From positions 367,302,067 to 367,366,066 of the forward strand of contig OY728157.1 in assembly GCA_963277665.1 (NCBI GenBank): a stretch of DNA of 64,000 nt. The letters are read 5' to 3'. Source of the stretch: Viscum album (Eukaryota > Streptophyta > Magnoliopsida > Santalales > Viscaceae). Below, piece by piece: positions 1 to 11,860 of this stretch. The first letter of the stretch is position 1. Every line of letters begins with the position of its first letter. The notes under the pieces are model-generated. The model was given only the letters and a program-made list of their open reading frames with translations. It made no database searches and had not been told where the DNA came from. A program made the translations under genes and the position numbers.

Positions 1-223
1 CCAACCAGTTTTTCTTTGTAGTAATATACCTTCAGTTAATATTATTAATGAAACAAAATTCATTTTTTTATGAAACCCCATTCCCCTTTTTTTCTTAATC
101 AAAACCTAATTTTTTTATTAATGATCTAAATCTCATTCGAGAGATGACTTATGGATGCTTCTATAATGCAGAAACTCTAGTTAAAAATAATCATCTAATT
201 TGACGCACTCGAAAATGCGATAA
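1..223 (+). repeat. 5' LTR, 3' end only (Athila/Tat-like element)
   Basis: The last ~70 bases (around 150-223) match the end of the LTR-like sequence at 32570-32639. Shared runs include CTAGTTAAAAATAA, CATCTAATTTGACG and GAAAATGCGAT. A decayed primer site follows directly, as expected at an LTR/internal border. Upstream the match becomes patchy (CCAA, then TTTTTCTT, and a TTTATTAATG-like block), so the two LTRs are old. The LTR start is outside the window. Confidence 0.75.
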
Positions 224-228
224 AATTT

Positions 229-246
229 TGGAATCATTTCTGGGGA
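229..246 (+). other. Degenerate primer-binding site (Asp-tRNA type)
   Basis: The sequence TGGAATCATTTCTGGGGA sits six bases after the LTR end. It aligns with the Athila-family primer site TGGCGCCGTTGCCGGGGA, and most differences fall in its CpG-containing positions. That fits decay of a methylated element. Confidence 0.7.
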
Positions 247-518
247 TCCAAGTTAATATTTATCTCTTTATTTTATTTATATATTTATTTTAATTATTTA
301 TTAGTAATCCTTTAAATACGCTTCCCATATTTGATTGTTTTTTTGGTTTTCTATTTTTATTTTTGGTTGTTTTTGTGTGTTCTTCCTTTCTCTCTCTCTG
401 TCTTATACTCCATATCTCTCTATAGTTATGTATTATAAAATTTTACTCTCCCATCACCCTTGTTATATTTTTTTTATCCATATTCAATCCTAAAAAACAA
501 AATTTACAACTTATTTTC

Positions 519-2000
519 ATGAACCGATCAGAAAAAGAAAAATTGCATGAATTTGACCTGGAAATTTAAAAGACACATCACACACAAATCAAGGAATCTA
601 GAGATGGTCAATAGAGTTACCCTAAGTAATCCATTATGCAATCTCATGTGGTCATAAACCAATCAAAAATTGAACCCAATCAAAGCCATGACACATGACT
701 CCAAATAATTGAACTTTAAAAGAACTAACCACCCTAGATGTGGAGTACCAACATGTATACATCCAATACCCAAGGGAAGCAGCCATCATTGTGATAAGAT
801 TCGTCCACATCCACCTACTTCCTCAATTCCGTAGTCTTACTGGTGAGGACCCCCATAAACACCTTAAAGAGTTTCACATAGTGTGCTCCACCATGAAACC
901 CCAAAATGTATCTGAGGATTTAATTATGTTTCAGTCCTTGCCTTTCTACCAGGATGGTGTATCCAAAGATTGGTTATACTATTTTCCAACCAGAATTGGT
1001 GGTTGGAATGACCTGAAAAGTCTATTTTTAGAGAAGTTCGTCCCTACCTCCTTAACAACATTAATTATGAATGAAGTTTTTGGCATTAGGAAATCACGAG
1101 GAGAGAACCTTCATGAATAATGGTAGATGTTCAAAAGACTTCGCTCAAGATGCCCCCCAACACCAGATTAGTGAAAAACTTTTAATACAATACATCTATG
1201 AGGTACCTATCCCCATGAATCATGGAATGATTGCTACAACGGCTGGTGGTTCCTTGGTTGATATAACTCCTACCACCACTCATGACATAATATCCCACAT
1301 GGCTCAAAATGCACAACAATTTGATACATGAACTATTTCACCAACTCGAGGAGCTCATGAGGAAAGTCATTCATATCTATAACAAAAGGTAGATAAAAAT
1401 CTTGATGAGATTCATATCATTATAAGTCAATTAGATCAAACAAAAGGTTACTCAAATTCTCTTCTAGTTACATTACATTGTGGTATTGGTTCTGTCAATA
1501 CTCATTTTTTGAACCAGTGCCCACAACATCAAGATTCACCCAAGTCATGTGCAGTCGTGTTCCCAGAGTGTCCTATCAAACATGAAACTCCTGTCAATCA
1601 AGAACAATTCAGGCCAAATCCAAATCCCATGTGGAAAGCAGAACCCTAGTACCGACACAGAGGAAAGTTGAGCTACCCCATGTAAAAGTGGTATAAAAAA
1701 GGACAAGGTATGCAACCTTATTATCCTTCATCTTCAAAAAATAATCCTCCACCTCCTCCAAAATGTGAACCAAGACTCGAGGACATGGTGAATTTGATGA
1801 AATGCAAAATCCTCTTATTCCAACAAACCACACAATATGTTATTCAAGACCAATGAACTCAAGTGGTGAAATTAGAAAACACCATCGGTGAGCTTAAGAT
1901 GCAAGGTTCTAGACAACTACCACCCCAAACCATTGCCAATCTGACAGACAAGGGTAATGTATGTGTATTAAAACTTCTTAGTGGTAATTAATTCTCACCT
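519..2000 (+). pseudogene. gag: gag pseudogene (Athila/Tat-like)
   Basis: The gag polyprotein forms the virus-like particle. A start at 519 opens with MNRSEKEKLHEFD and soon hits stops. The capsid core is read at about 800-1100: GEDPHKHLKEF, then VCSTMKP, then KDWLYYFP, then LFLEKFVP. The longest open piece is 740-1120 (126 codons). The C-terminal part is recognisable at about 1740-1960 by LEDMVNLMK, IGELKMQGSRQLPPQ and a VLKLLSGN block that corresponds to the conserved ITLRSGK end of this gag type. I see no zinc knuckle. Multiple stops and frame changes make it non-functional. The ORFs at 740-1120 and 1071-1331 are fragments of this one gene. Confidence 0.8.
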
Positions 2001-2195
2001 TATACTAATTCTGTACACAAGGTATGTCCCCCTCTTGAAAACTCTCTTTCCCAACCCTCAAAAATTTCATGTAATGAAAAACAAGACAAAAGGGTAATTG
2101 AGTTAACATTGATTATTCAAATGAGAAATCTATTCCACTTCCTTTCTCCCAAAGACTCTCTAAATATAAGAATAATATAGATAATGAGATTGATA

Positions 2196-2830
2196 ATGAA
2201 ATAATGGATACATTTAAAAAGGATCAAGTTAAAATTACTCTATTGGATGCAGCTAAAAAAATCCCTTGATATGCCAAATTTCGTAAAGATAATTGCACCC
2301 CTTGAAGTTGATTATAGGGAAATGATATAGTCAACATGGGAATGAATGTCTTCGATGTGATTCCGCAAACAATTCCAACAAAAAGTAAGGATCTAGGCAC
2401 ATTCATGATATCGTGTACCATAGGGGATACCTTCTTTTTCTAATGATTTTTTATATTTGGGTGCTTCCATTAATGTAATGCCTCACTCTGTATACACTTC
2501 TCTACAGGTTGGAGAGCTTCAACCAGTGGGCATTGTCGTAAAACATTACACCTGAAGTACTATGCATCCAACATGATTGATTGAGGATTTCCTTCTAAGA
2601 GTGAAAAAATATCATCTTCCCTACGGATTTATATATTCATGAGATGGAAGACACCTGAACCCAAGGAAATTCCCCTCTCATACATGGGAGGCCATTCTTC
2701 AAAAGAGAAAAAACGATCATCAAAATTCACAATGATATGTTGTCCATGGTGTTAAAAGGAGAAAAATTATGTTTTAACATCCCTGAGGCAATGAAACAGC
2801 CCATTGAAGAGCACTCCACTCTTCCTGTCT
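2196..2830 (+). pseudogene. Aspartic protease pseudogene (Athila/Tat-like)
   Basis: This is the region between gag and RT. Readable blocks are LLDAAKKIP and YAKFRKDNCTP (2240-2300), DLGTFMISCTIGDT (2390-2435) and LGASINVMPHSVYTSLQ (2455-2510), followed by VGELQPVGIVV. These are the standard order for this family's protease. The residue before LGAS should be the catalytic Asp and is read here as Tyr (TAT), so the active site is lost. Frameshifts separate the blocks. The downstream blocks at 2640-2800 (PKEIPLSY, then KFTMICCPWC) are weaker. Confidence 0.7.
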
Positions 2831-3329
2831 ATTCGATGGAAGTTCTCTCAAAAGATGCACACACATAATTCCCTCCTCAACCCATAATCTAAATTGTTTT
2901 CCTCTTATTCAACCTTGGATGATTTGTGTTTTGATTTATGTTTTGAGTCTTGTGTGGGATCCGAAAATTTTAAATTATGTGATTTAATTGATGAGTGTAT
3001 TCCTTCTAAAGTACCCAATACCATCGATGATTCTAAAAATATCATTTTAATATATTATATATCTTTAGATAATAAACGTGATTGGATAAGCAGTTTAATG
3101 TATCTCACTCCCCCCAAATCCCCTCACTCAATCTAAAAACCACTGGTGTTGGAACATAAACAATGTCATTAAAATTTATAATATGCATATCTTGGGGGTA
3201 TTAACCAATTTACCATCATTATTGCTGATAACCTATCTCCAGAACATGAATTGAAAATTTTCAACCTTTTGAGAGAGTGTAAAAATGGAAATATAATGAA
3301 AATTGTCTAATATTCATGGGTTTATCCCA

Positions 3330-4062
3330 TCTATTTGAATACACCATATAATTTTGGATGATGAGGCTAAGTCCCTAAGACAATCTCAACGTCGGTTGAA
3401 TCTCACTCTCCATGAAGTGGTAAAATTAGAAGTCAGTAAATTACTTATTGTGGGGATCATTTAACCTATATCTAATAGTAAATGGGCCAGACTAGTGAAA
3501 AGTGTTCATAAAATATGAATAATAGTTGTTTCAAATGAAAGAAATGAATTGGTTCCAACTCGTGTGCAAAACAGTTGGCGAGTCTTTATTGACTATCGTC
3601 GACGGAATCAAGCCCCCTGTAAGGACCAATTTTCTCTACCTTTCATTGACAAAATGTTAGAATGATTGGCTGGTAAGTCCCATTATTATTAGCTTGATGG
3701 AAATTAAGGTAATTTCCAAATCCATTTAACCCCTGAGGATCACGAAAAGAAAACATTTACTTGTCTATTCAACACATTTCAATACAGAAGGGTGCCATTT
3801 ATTCTATGTAATGATCTTGGTACTTTTCAGCGATGTATGTTGAGTATTTTTTCTGAGTACCTTGAGAGTTGTATGGAAGTATTTATGGATGATTTCATGC
3901 AATATTTTTTTTCTTTTTATGATTGTTTGGAAGACCTAGGTTCTGTCCTCTACTACTGCTTTGAAAAAGATCTTGTTTTTAGTTATGAGAAATGCCATTT
4001 TATGGTTGAGCAGAGGATAGTTCTTGGGAAAGTCATTTAAAATAGGTGAATTCAAGTTGATA
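3330..4062 (+). pseudogene. Reverse transcriptase pseudogene (Athila/Tat-like)
   Basis: RT copies the element RNA into DNA. The N-terminal blocks are IILDDEAKSLRQSQRRLN and KLEVSKLLIVGII, then SNSKWARLV. They are followed by ELVPTRVQNSWRVFIDYRR (about 3545-3605) and DQFSLPFIDKMLE (3625-3660). The palm continues at 3790-4040 with PFILCNDLGTFQRCMLSIFS and VFMDDFMQ, which holds the catalytic Asp pair, then the KCHFMV and VLGKVI blocks. The 82-codon open frame 3792-4040 is the best preserved piece. Stops and shifts occur around 3470, 3665 and 3690. The motif order fixes the strand as +. Confidence 0.85.
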
Positions 4063-4640
4063 AATCTAAAACTGAATTAATTTCATTCCTTATGTATCAA
4101 ATATCTGTCCATGAGGTGTGATATTTCTTAGTTCATACTGGTTTTTACCACCGATTCATTAAAGCCTTTAGTAAGATTTCACTTCAATTGTTCCGATTAT
4201 TTCAAAAAGATTTTGAGTTTGGGTTTGATTAAAAGTGTGAGGATGCATTCAATTCACTATAATGGGTTCTCACATAACCTCCCATAATCAAACCACCAAG
4301 GTAAGATCTCCCCTTCAAGATTCTGTGTGATTCCTCTAACTTTACAGTTGGGACAATTTTATCACTAAGGGTTGAGAAGGCTCCGCATGTCATTGTGTAT
4401 GTCTCACGTACCCTTGAACCTACCCAGGTAAACTACCCATCCATTGAAGATGAACTCCTTTTTATTGTGTTTTCATTGGTAGAATTTCTTTCATATCTTC
4501 TTAGGTTAAAAGTGATTGTGTTTTATGACCATACTTCCTTTCGATTCCTCCGAAAGAAACCATAAGTGATTCCCCACCTCATACGGTGGATGCTTCTTCT
4601 CCATGAGTTTGACCTTGAGATTTGAGATAAGAGGGGAGAT
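4063..4640 (+). pseudogene. RNase H pseudogene (Athila/Tat-like)
   Basis: This is the tether plus RNase H that follows RT in Ty3/gypsy pol. The first part resembles HTGFYHRFIKAFSKIS (about 4135-4180). RNase H proper starts near 4310 with FKILCDSSNFTVGTIL. It continues with HVIVYVSRTLEPTQVNYPS, EDELLFIVFSLVEFLSYLL and a YDHTSFRFLRKKP block near 4530-4560. The acidic residues of the fold are partly kept. Several stops interrupt it. Confidence 0.75.
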
Positions 4641-4799
4641 GAAAATGTTGTATCTAACAAAATTAGTTGGATTTATCCACCACCGGACCACTATTATTAC
4701 TCATCCATCCCCATTGGATAAGTCTTTCCTCATGATAACCTTTGTGATGTTGTGGACCTTACCCTCTAGTATGCGGACATTGAGAATTTCCTAGCAACA

Positions 4800-6040
4800 T
4801 CTTGGGTCCCCACTAATTTTAGAACTCCCCAATCCTAGAGAAAAAAACATGATTCTCGATGGTACATTTGGGATGACCCATATTTGTGTATAATATGTGG
4901 TGACCAAGTAGTTCGACATTATGTCACTGACCACGATTTCACCTCTGTTTTCCCCTCTATCACACTTTGGAATGTGGGAGCCACATTGGCTCTCAAGAAA
5001 CTGTTCAAAACGTCCTTGACTCAGGACTTTATTGGCTAACATTGTATAGGGATGCCCAACGATTTTTCATGTTATGTAGTCATTTTCAATTCACAGGGAA
5101 TATCACAAAGAGGAATGAAATTCCCCAACAGTACATGTCATTATATAAAATCATTAATTCCTCAAGCATTGACTTTATGGGGCCTTCCAAAGTTCATTTG
5201 AAATCATGTACATGTTATTATCTTTTGACTACATTTCTAAATGGGTGGATGAAAAACCTACTTGGACCGATGAATCCCGAGTTATTGATGATTTTCTGAG
5301 GTCCCATATTTTTAGACATTTTGGTTTGCCGAGATTCATCATTAGTGACCAGGGTTCCCATATTGGCAATCGTTACATGAAAACTTTTCTTAATGAATAT
5401 GGGGTTGATCATAAAGTCTCCACTACATATCACCACCAAATGAACAAATAAGAAGAAATATCAAATCAAGAAGTTATGGTACAACCCAATTGGAAAGATT
5501 GTATTTTACCCTTGGATGATTCACTTTGGGTGTACCGTATAGCTTTTAAAACCCCAATCATAATTTCACCATACAAAATTGTGTTTGGAATGTATTGCCA
5601 CCTCCCAGTGGAGGTATAACACCATGCATATTGGGATGCTAAAAAATGTAATATGAATCTTTCACATGCAGGTTAGTAAAGGAAGTTATAGATTCAAGAG
5701 TTGGAAGAAATTTGATGTGATGCATATGAGAACTCCTGGATCTATAATGAGAAGACACAGTCTATACATGATAGCATGATTCATCAGCGAAAGTTTCATA
5801 TTGGTGAGAAGGACCACATGTACAATTCCACACTAAATCACCACCTAGGTAATATTCCAACCCGATGGCTCGGTCCTTATACCTTTATAAAGGCTTACCA
5901 TTTTGGTGAAATACAAATTTTTCATGATCATAGTGGATGAATTCTTACCATCAATGGGAAGAGACTTAGAGACTTCTATGAAGATTTTCCAAAGTATTCG
6001 TTGGTGGAAATAAACCTTCTAGAAGCAACACACAAGTGAC
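4800..6040 (+). pseudogene. Integrase pseudogene (Athila/Tat-like)
   Basis: Integrase inserts the DNA copy. The core begins near 5160 with SSIDFMGP (first catalytic Asp), then YISKWVDE. The second catalytic block FGLPRFIISDQGSH is at 5320-5360, followed by NRYMKTFLNEYGVDHKVST and YHHQMNK. The 81-codon frame 5206-5451 covers this part. The C-terminal region has GPYTFIKAY and a VNGQRLK-like block read as INGKRLRDFYEDF (about 5950-5985), which is characteristic of Athila/Tat integrases. Stops and shifts occur throughout. Confidence 0.8.
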
Positions 6041-6582
6041 ATACATCAGGTTTTATCCTTCCTTCTCACAATCTCAATTATTACAGTGAGGAAACTACAC
6101 ATTCTTGGTGTTGGGGTGGATATATTCCTGGGTTCATTAAGATTTTCATCTTCATTCACATTTCTTCTCTTTCTCACCTTTTTATAGTGTTTTCACATTT
6201 TCCCATATTCCTTGGTACAATATGATTTTCATAGTCTTTCTTCTTTCTTCTCATTTTCTCCTTATTTAGGGTATTTTTACATCCGCACCTTATGGTCCAA
6301 AAATCATGGACCTTATAAAAAATAAATGTTGAAATATTTGACTTCATGTTGTTTTAACATTTTATGAAACCTGACTCTATTATAGAATGCATATTTGTTT
6401 GAATTTATTATCATGGAGATATTTTTAGTGTATTGGTTTTTTCTCAGTGATATAAATGGTTGTATCTATGTGAAACCTCTGAGATTATTGATTCCCCTTG
6501 TGTGAGAAATTTTTGGGAAAACACTATCACTAATATCTCTAAACATTTCTACACCAAACCATAATGTGGGAATTATTATTAC
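6041..6582 (+). other. 3' non-coding part of the Athila/Tat-like element, before the array
   Basis: No gene is seen. The stretch holds T/C-rich sequence and a purine-leaning run near 6110 (GGTGTTGGGGTGG). It ends abruptly at the first base of the array LTR. Its continuation is probably 30221-31233. Confidence 0.5.
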
Positions 6583-9500
6583 TATAAGGCCCCATCCTTA
6601 AACCTTACTTAATATTGAATTAAATGAATAATTCACATTGAGGATATTTTCAGGATTAGAGTTTTAAATAATTAGATCATAACTATTACATCTCAAAAGA
6701 TTACAAAGTAGACACTTCTACTAAGTTTCAATAAAATAAAAACTCTTAAAAATAAACATTTATAGTTCCATGTTTTAGATAGCACGACTTTACCTTGATC
6801 CCATCCTAGAAACTATTCAACATTATGGACTGTGAAAAAAATTTCAAAAAAACTTTTGGTGAGCATAAAATGCGCAGTAAGGGATACACAAAGAATGAAA
6901 ACTATTAGTTTATCAAAAAAATAAGTAAACCATGTATACATTATCAAAATAATACTTTTCACCTTTATGAAGAAGTAAAAAATCTTCACTGAAAAAAAGA
7001 TCATTAGCCCTTTTGTAACAAAAAGATTACCATAAAACCCATATAAAGATCACATAACATTTAAAGGTAACTTGGGACATAAACATACTTAAATGGAATA
7101 ACCATACGGTCGACTTCCACACATATCACTTAATGGAATATCCATACATCCGACTTCCATACCCAATGCATTAGAGGTTATAATATAACCACCCATCCTA
7201 GTATTCATGGCACCACCCGTCATATGGTTTATCACGTAACAACTTGTAAAATTTCCAAGTACCATTATAAAATCATAAGACATAAAACAAATATAATGGA
7301 ATGAAAACATTCCCACACTTTGATCACAATATATCACTTAAATATATTGACATAAAAAATTCATTAGAAAAACCATTTTCAATACCAAAATACATAAAAT
7401 AGTATATGGTATTTATTTCATTTTAAAAACATTACAGCTTGTTGAGGAAGCCAAAGACCATATAATACTCGCGGCGGCGGAAAAGGTTGTTGTCACTCGT
7501 ATGTTAAAAGAATCATTCATTTTTGTCATTTTGTAAAACGCTTCGTAGAAAAATATTCCTTTTGTATAAAAGTAAAAGTCAAATGGTTTTATACACCGTA
7601 TAAAAGAACGTTGTGTATAAAATGAAATATGCCTCAATGAAAGGTGATTGAGATGAAGTCCCTTACCTCAGGTCCGACTTGACTCTATCGTTCATTAACG
7701 TCCTGAATAATAAACATGAGTTAATTTATAATTTCTTAAGAAACTTTTTCCAGTTCATTATTCCTTTTATATCACTTATTGTCGTCTTGTAGACATTATG
7801 TAGTCATTTATGTTAATAATGTTTGTTTGGTCGATATTTGGTTCTTAAATCGAAAGTTGATTTCTTACAATTACATGTTGTTCGTGTGGTCAAATATTCA
7901 CTATATCCAGAATGATATTCATGATTTGGATATCATATATATCATATATATCCTTCATATACACGTATTTATAATATTACATAATCATTTAGAGGTAAGA
8001 AATGTAATGCACTTTTCATGGAGACAGTAAGCCGTACATACGCATGAACGCTACTTTTATTTCTATGTCATATTAATGGAAGTAAAACTAAATGAGAGAT
8101 ATGCGTATTTTAATTCCAGAATTATATTAATCATTTAGATTTCACATACATCATATATATCCATTATATATATGTACTTATATTAGTACATTACATTTGG
8201 GGATAAGAAATGAAATGCACTGTTAATGGAGACGGTAAGCCGTACGTACGCATGCACGCTACTTTCATTTCTATGTCATATTAATGGAATGAAATAATAA
8301 TGATATAAAGGTATATTATAATTCCAGTATATCATCATATATAATATCTTTAAATCAATCCTTTATACGTCCCACATATGGCATTAACGAATCAAATCAC
8401 ATTGAGGGGCGGTAGTCCGCACTTCCTAAAATGAAGATATCACGTATACCCATAATGGAATACATAAAGGTATACCACAAATGAAAAATAAATAAGCATA
8501 AGTAAAACATAAAAAAACATATATCATATATAAATATAGTGACATCTTAATGGCCACCATTAAAGGTGTTAAAAGAAGATTGAACAATCATTGTTTCATG
8601 AGGTAGAAATTCGCCAACCAGAAAAACAATATGTTCTTTAACCATTAGATGTAGGTGTGTGTAAGTGTAGCTAGAATTATTCTAATAACAACATACTAGT
8701 ATATTGAGGATACTGGTTTTGTTACAAAAGAAATTAATAAAAAGAGTTTAGGGGGTTGGAGAAGCAAAATAAGACAAAAGAACACAAGTGAAGACATTAC
8801 CTTAAAACCGGGTAACTCTCTTAGATTTCAGCTCAAAGGCTTCCTTGGGAAGACTTCTGCCAAAGGTGAGGCTTCTAGGAGTAAGAGAGGTATTTGGAGA
8901 GACAAAATTTACAGGTTTTGGCCGAGCCAAAGGCTTTGGAAGTTTGGGTATGGTGGCAGAGGTGGGGGCCTTTTATAAGATGAAAGGAGGGGCACTCTTG
9001 GAATGTAAAGAAATGTTACTTTATTTTAAATTAGGTTTCGGATTTAAAAAGTCCTGCATTGATATAATTATAGGATAAGGTGATAAGGGTTCGAAATATA
9101 CCCATCAAATAGGTTTTTAACAAGTTTATTTCTTAGATTTTACATTATATTTTCATTTTATTTAAATCGTTAAATAAAGAGGTAATCACTGCATCATCAT
9201 GGTGTCATAAATAATTTAATTTATTTAATGTCTAAAAATTATAAAACAAATATCATGATGTAGGAACACTTTTTATATTTTTGATGAATATTTATAGTCA
9301 AAAATATTACTTTTATAACCCCATGTAAAAATTGTTTTAGTAAAACAACACATGTTTGTGACATTTCAATTTTAACTTTAAATAAAAAGGTATTAATGCC
9401 ATTTTCCTACAAAAGTGGCTCCATGGGGTCCCCAAGTTGACCCATGGATATTATTGGTCGGCCATGACACATCCAATAAGGTTTGGACATGTGTCATGTT

Positions 9501-10601
9501 CATTTCATAATATTAAATCATTATTTTTAACTTAAACTACACTAATTACCTCTAATCACGATTAAAAACTTAAAATTTACTATTCACCAAATAATTATTT
9601 TAATCTCATTGAACCACATTTTACTTCTTAATGACAACCATATATGTCGGATTTTTGAAATTCAAAACACAGAGGTGGTAAAATTTCATTTAAACGAAAA
9701 ATCAGTTTTTGAAGTACCACTTAGTGGTTTCACTATTCATCAAAAATTGATGTTTTTCAGAAAAATACCAAAACTTCACCCTAAGCTATATTTGATATTC
9801 CGAATTTAAAAATGAAGTCTATTTTACAAAATTATGAACATATAAGTCGCATTAATTAATGTAATAATTAATTTTTTCTGTCCGAGCAAATAGCGTGTTT
9901 TTATGAATCAATAAGTATCAAAAGATTGACACTAGTTTAAGTCCGATTTCAAAGTGAAATTAATTCCAATGACCACTATTGGATTTAATGGTAAAAATAT
10001 ATTCTAATATCACTTTAAAACCAATTAAAATGATAATAAAATCATATAAATATATTAGATTAAAAAGTGGTTTTGAATTAAAATACAACATTTTTAACTA
10101 TTCATTAAAAAATGATCTTTATCGGAAAACCCCCAGAAATTTACACAAAGTAAATTTTGATGTCCTGATTCTAAAGAAGAATTTTATTTGGTCCAATATA
10201 ATGTATAAGAGTGACCAAAAATATATTTTTAGATGGTTCGCCATCAAAAGGCGATAAGTCGACCTTTTGTGAATGTTAGAGTATATATGCCTAAAATTGA
10301 ATTCTTTTCGTATTTTAAGCCTTTATATTTTATTGGATAAATGTAGAAACAAAAAAACATATATAATCATATTTTAGTTATTTCTATTCATTCCCACCAG
10401 TTCAATGGCTACATGTTAACTACCATTTAAAATAATATTGTTTTATTACTAGTGTGCAACGTAAGATTTCAAAGAAACTCTTTGTTGCGTATTGGGTATG
10501 CTATCGAACATAGAAACCCCTTTAAAGTAAAATTAATATTCAATTCTCAAATATTAATAAATATAAAAATGTATTATTCTTTATTTACCTGGGATGTTAC
10601 A
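6583..10601 (-). repeat. LTR1 of the array (leftmost, 3'-most on the - strand)
   Basis: 4019 bases. On the - strand it starts TGTAACATCCCAGG and ends GGGGCCTTATA. It is the divergent copy over its left 3.6 kb. For example, it reads GTAACAACTTGTAAAATT near 7230 where LTR2-4 read GTAACCATCCGTCAAATG. Its right ~0.4 kb agrees with LTR2 and LTR3. The polypurine tract of internal 1 abuts it at 10602. No primer site follows at its left end, so this is the outer 3' LTR. Open frames inside it are unsupported as genes. Confidence 0.92.
7667..7702 (-). other. Candidate 36-nt mini-exon in LTR1
   Basis: On the - strand a TTATTATTCAG acceptor-like site is followed by 36 bases beginning GACGTTAA, and then by GTAAGGG as a donor. 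It aligns with the copies in the other LTRs. Splicing is inferred from the flanking consensus only. Confidence 0.5.
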
Positions 10602-10616
10602 TCCTTCCCCCCTTTT
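10602..10616 (-). other. Polypurine tract, internal 1
   Basis: On the - strand AAAAGGGGGGAAGGA lies directly before LTR1 (TGTAACATCC). This is the expected plus-strand primer of reverse transcription. The same tract precedes LTR2 at 17138-17152. At 23678-23692, before LTR3, it is interrupted by two changes. Confidence 0.88.
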
Positions 10617-10639
10617 GGGAATTGCGTCCTCGCAATTTT

Positions 10640-11475
10640 ATTCAATTATCAAAATAAGTGGGGGTATTTTTCCCTCATAGAATTTTCTGATTCCCATGTT
10701 GCCTCTTAAACCATATGGTTTTTTCCACAAAACCTTTACCTGGTGAATTACCTTATTTCGCAACACTTTCACTCTTCGGTCAAGAATCTGGACTGGTTCT
10801 TCTTCATAAGAGAGATTCTATTCCAACTTAACTACCTCTGGGCTCAAAACATGAGATGGATAAGGCATATACTTTCTCAACATCGAAACATGAAAAACAT
10901 TGTGTACCTGAGATAACCTCGGAGGTAAAGCCACTCGGTATGCAACTGATCCAACTTTCTCCAGAATTTCATATGGTCCAATGAACCTTGGACTCAGCTT
11001 TCCTTTCTTACCAAATTGCATCATACTTTTCCACGGTGAAACTTTGAGAAAAACATGATCACCTACCTCGAAAGATAGATCCTTCATCCGGTTATCCGCA
11101 TAACTTTTCTGTCTTCTCTGAGCAGTTCTCATGTGTTTCTGAATCAACTGAACTTTTTCTGCCATATCTTCTACCAATTCTGGTCCCATCAGCTTCCTTT
11201 CAACCACTTCATCCCAAAAAGCTGGAGTTCGGCACCGCTTCCCATATAATGCCTCAAATCGTTCTATCTGTATACTAGAATGAAAACTTTTATTATAAGA
11301 AAACTCAACCAAAGAAAGATGTTGGTCCCAACTTCCCTGATAATCTATCGAACAATCACGTAGCATATCCTCCAATGTCTAAATTGTTTGTTCTGACTGC
11401 CCATGTAATTGTGGTTGAAATGTTGTACTAAAATTTAATTCAGTACCCAACGACTTCTGAAGGCTCTTCCAAAAG
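10640..11475 (-). pseudogene. Integrase C-terminal part and pol tail, internal 1
   Basis: The open frame 11375-10818 (185 codons) starts MEDMLRDCSIDYQG, just after the GQSEQTIQTLE block that carries the catalytic Glu. It runs through VEFSYNKSFHSSI, ALYGKRCRTP, SFEVGDHVFLKVSPW, the GPY motif RFIGPYEILEKVGSVAYR and VHNVFHVSMLRKYMP. A stop after VVKLE separates the pol tail (EEEPVQILDRR, then VIHQVKVLWK), which resembles the end of plant chromovirus pol. Another stop precedes MEDML (TTTAGAC in place of an intact codon). It is non-functional. Confidence 0.85.
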
Positions 11476-11860
11476 ACAGAAGTAAACCTCGAGATTTCTT
11501 CGGTAATCCCACAACAAAGTCCATGGATATATTTTCCAATTTCTACTCTGGCACTGGTAAAGGCTGAAACATCCCTTTCGGTAACTTCCTCTCTACTTTA
11601 ACCTGCTGAAAAGTCAAACACTTCACAGTAAAATCAGCAATATCCCTTTTCATTCCATCCCACCAGTAATACTCTCACAGATCTCTGTACATCTTAGTAC
11701 ATCCAGGATAAACTGAAAATAGAGAACTATGAGCTTCACATAACAACTCTCTCTTCAACTGTGAATCACAAGGCACACAAAATCTCTTCCCAAATCTCAA
11801 AACACAATCATTATCAATGTTTAATTCAGGCAACTTACCCTTCGGAACCAGCTCTACCTT
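11476..11860 (-). pseudogene. Integrase zinc-binding region and deleted core, internal 1
   Basis: This region joins RNase H to the integrase C-terminus. The zinc-binding block reads [13 protein letters not shown], and the second His expected in ...HPG is Tyr. A TGA stop follows MYRDL. The CxxC pair reads KCLTFQQVK, so the second Cys has become Phe. The first catalytic Asp is present in NISMDFVVGLP. Directly after it the sequence jumps to the block that should read RFTS.FWKSLQ. The stretch of about 55 residues holding the second catalytic Asp (SDRDPRF type) is missing. All three internal regions share these faults. Confidence 0.8.

Larger units (their letters stand above)
1..6582 (+). mobile_element. 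Athila/Tat-like Ty3/gypsy element, left part (split by a later array)
   Basis: This is a degenerate LTR retrotransposon reading left to right. In order I see the end of the 5' LTR, a decayed primer site, gag, protease, RT, RNase H, integrase and a 3' non-coding stretch. The gag block (GEDPHKHLKEF, then DWLYYFP, then LEKFVP) and the RT block (LCNDLGTFQRCMLSIFS, then FMDDF) are of the type found in plant Athila/Tat elements. Every domain carries stops and frameshifts, so nothing is functional. At 6582 the element is interrupted by the tandem array, and its remainder appears to resume at 30221. The left end lies outside the window. Confidence 0.85.

Noticed and set aside
6578..6582. Target-site duplication of the array (ATTAC left, CTGAC right)
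   Set aside because: Only three of five bases agree, which is too weak to claim.
7089..7337. Repeated - strand open frames inside the array LTRs (7089-7337, 13627-13926, 20165-20413, 26703-27002) with very similar products
   Set aside because: They recur only because the LTR is repeated. Ends differ by frameshift between copies, no domain is visible, and they lie in the transcribed-but-untranslated part of the LTR.
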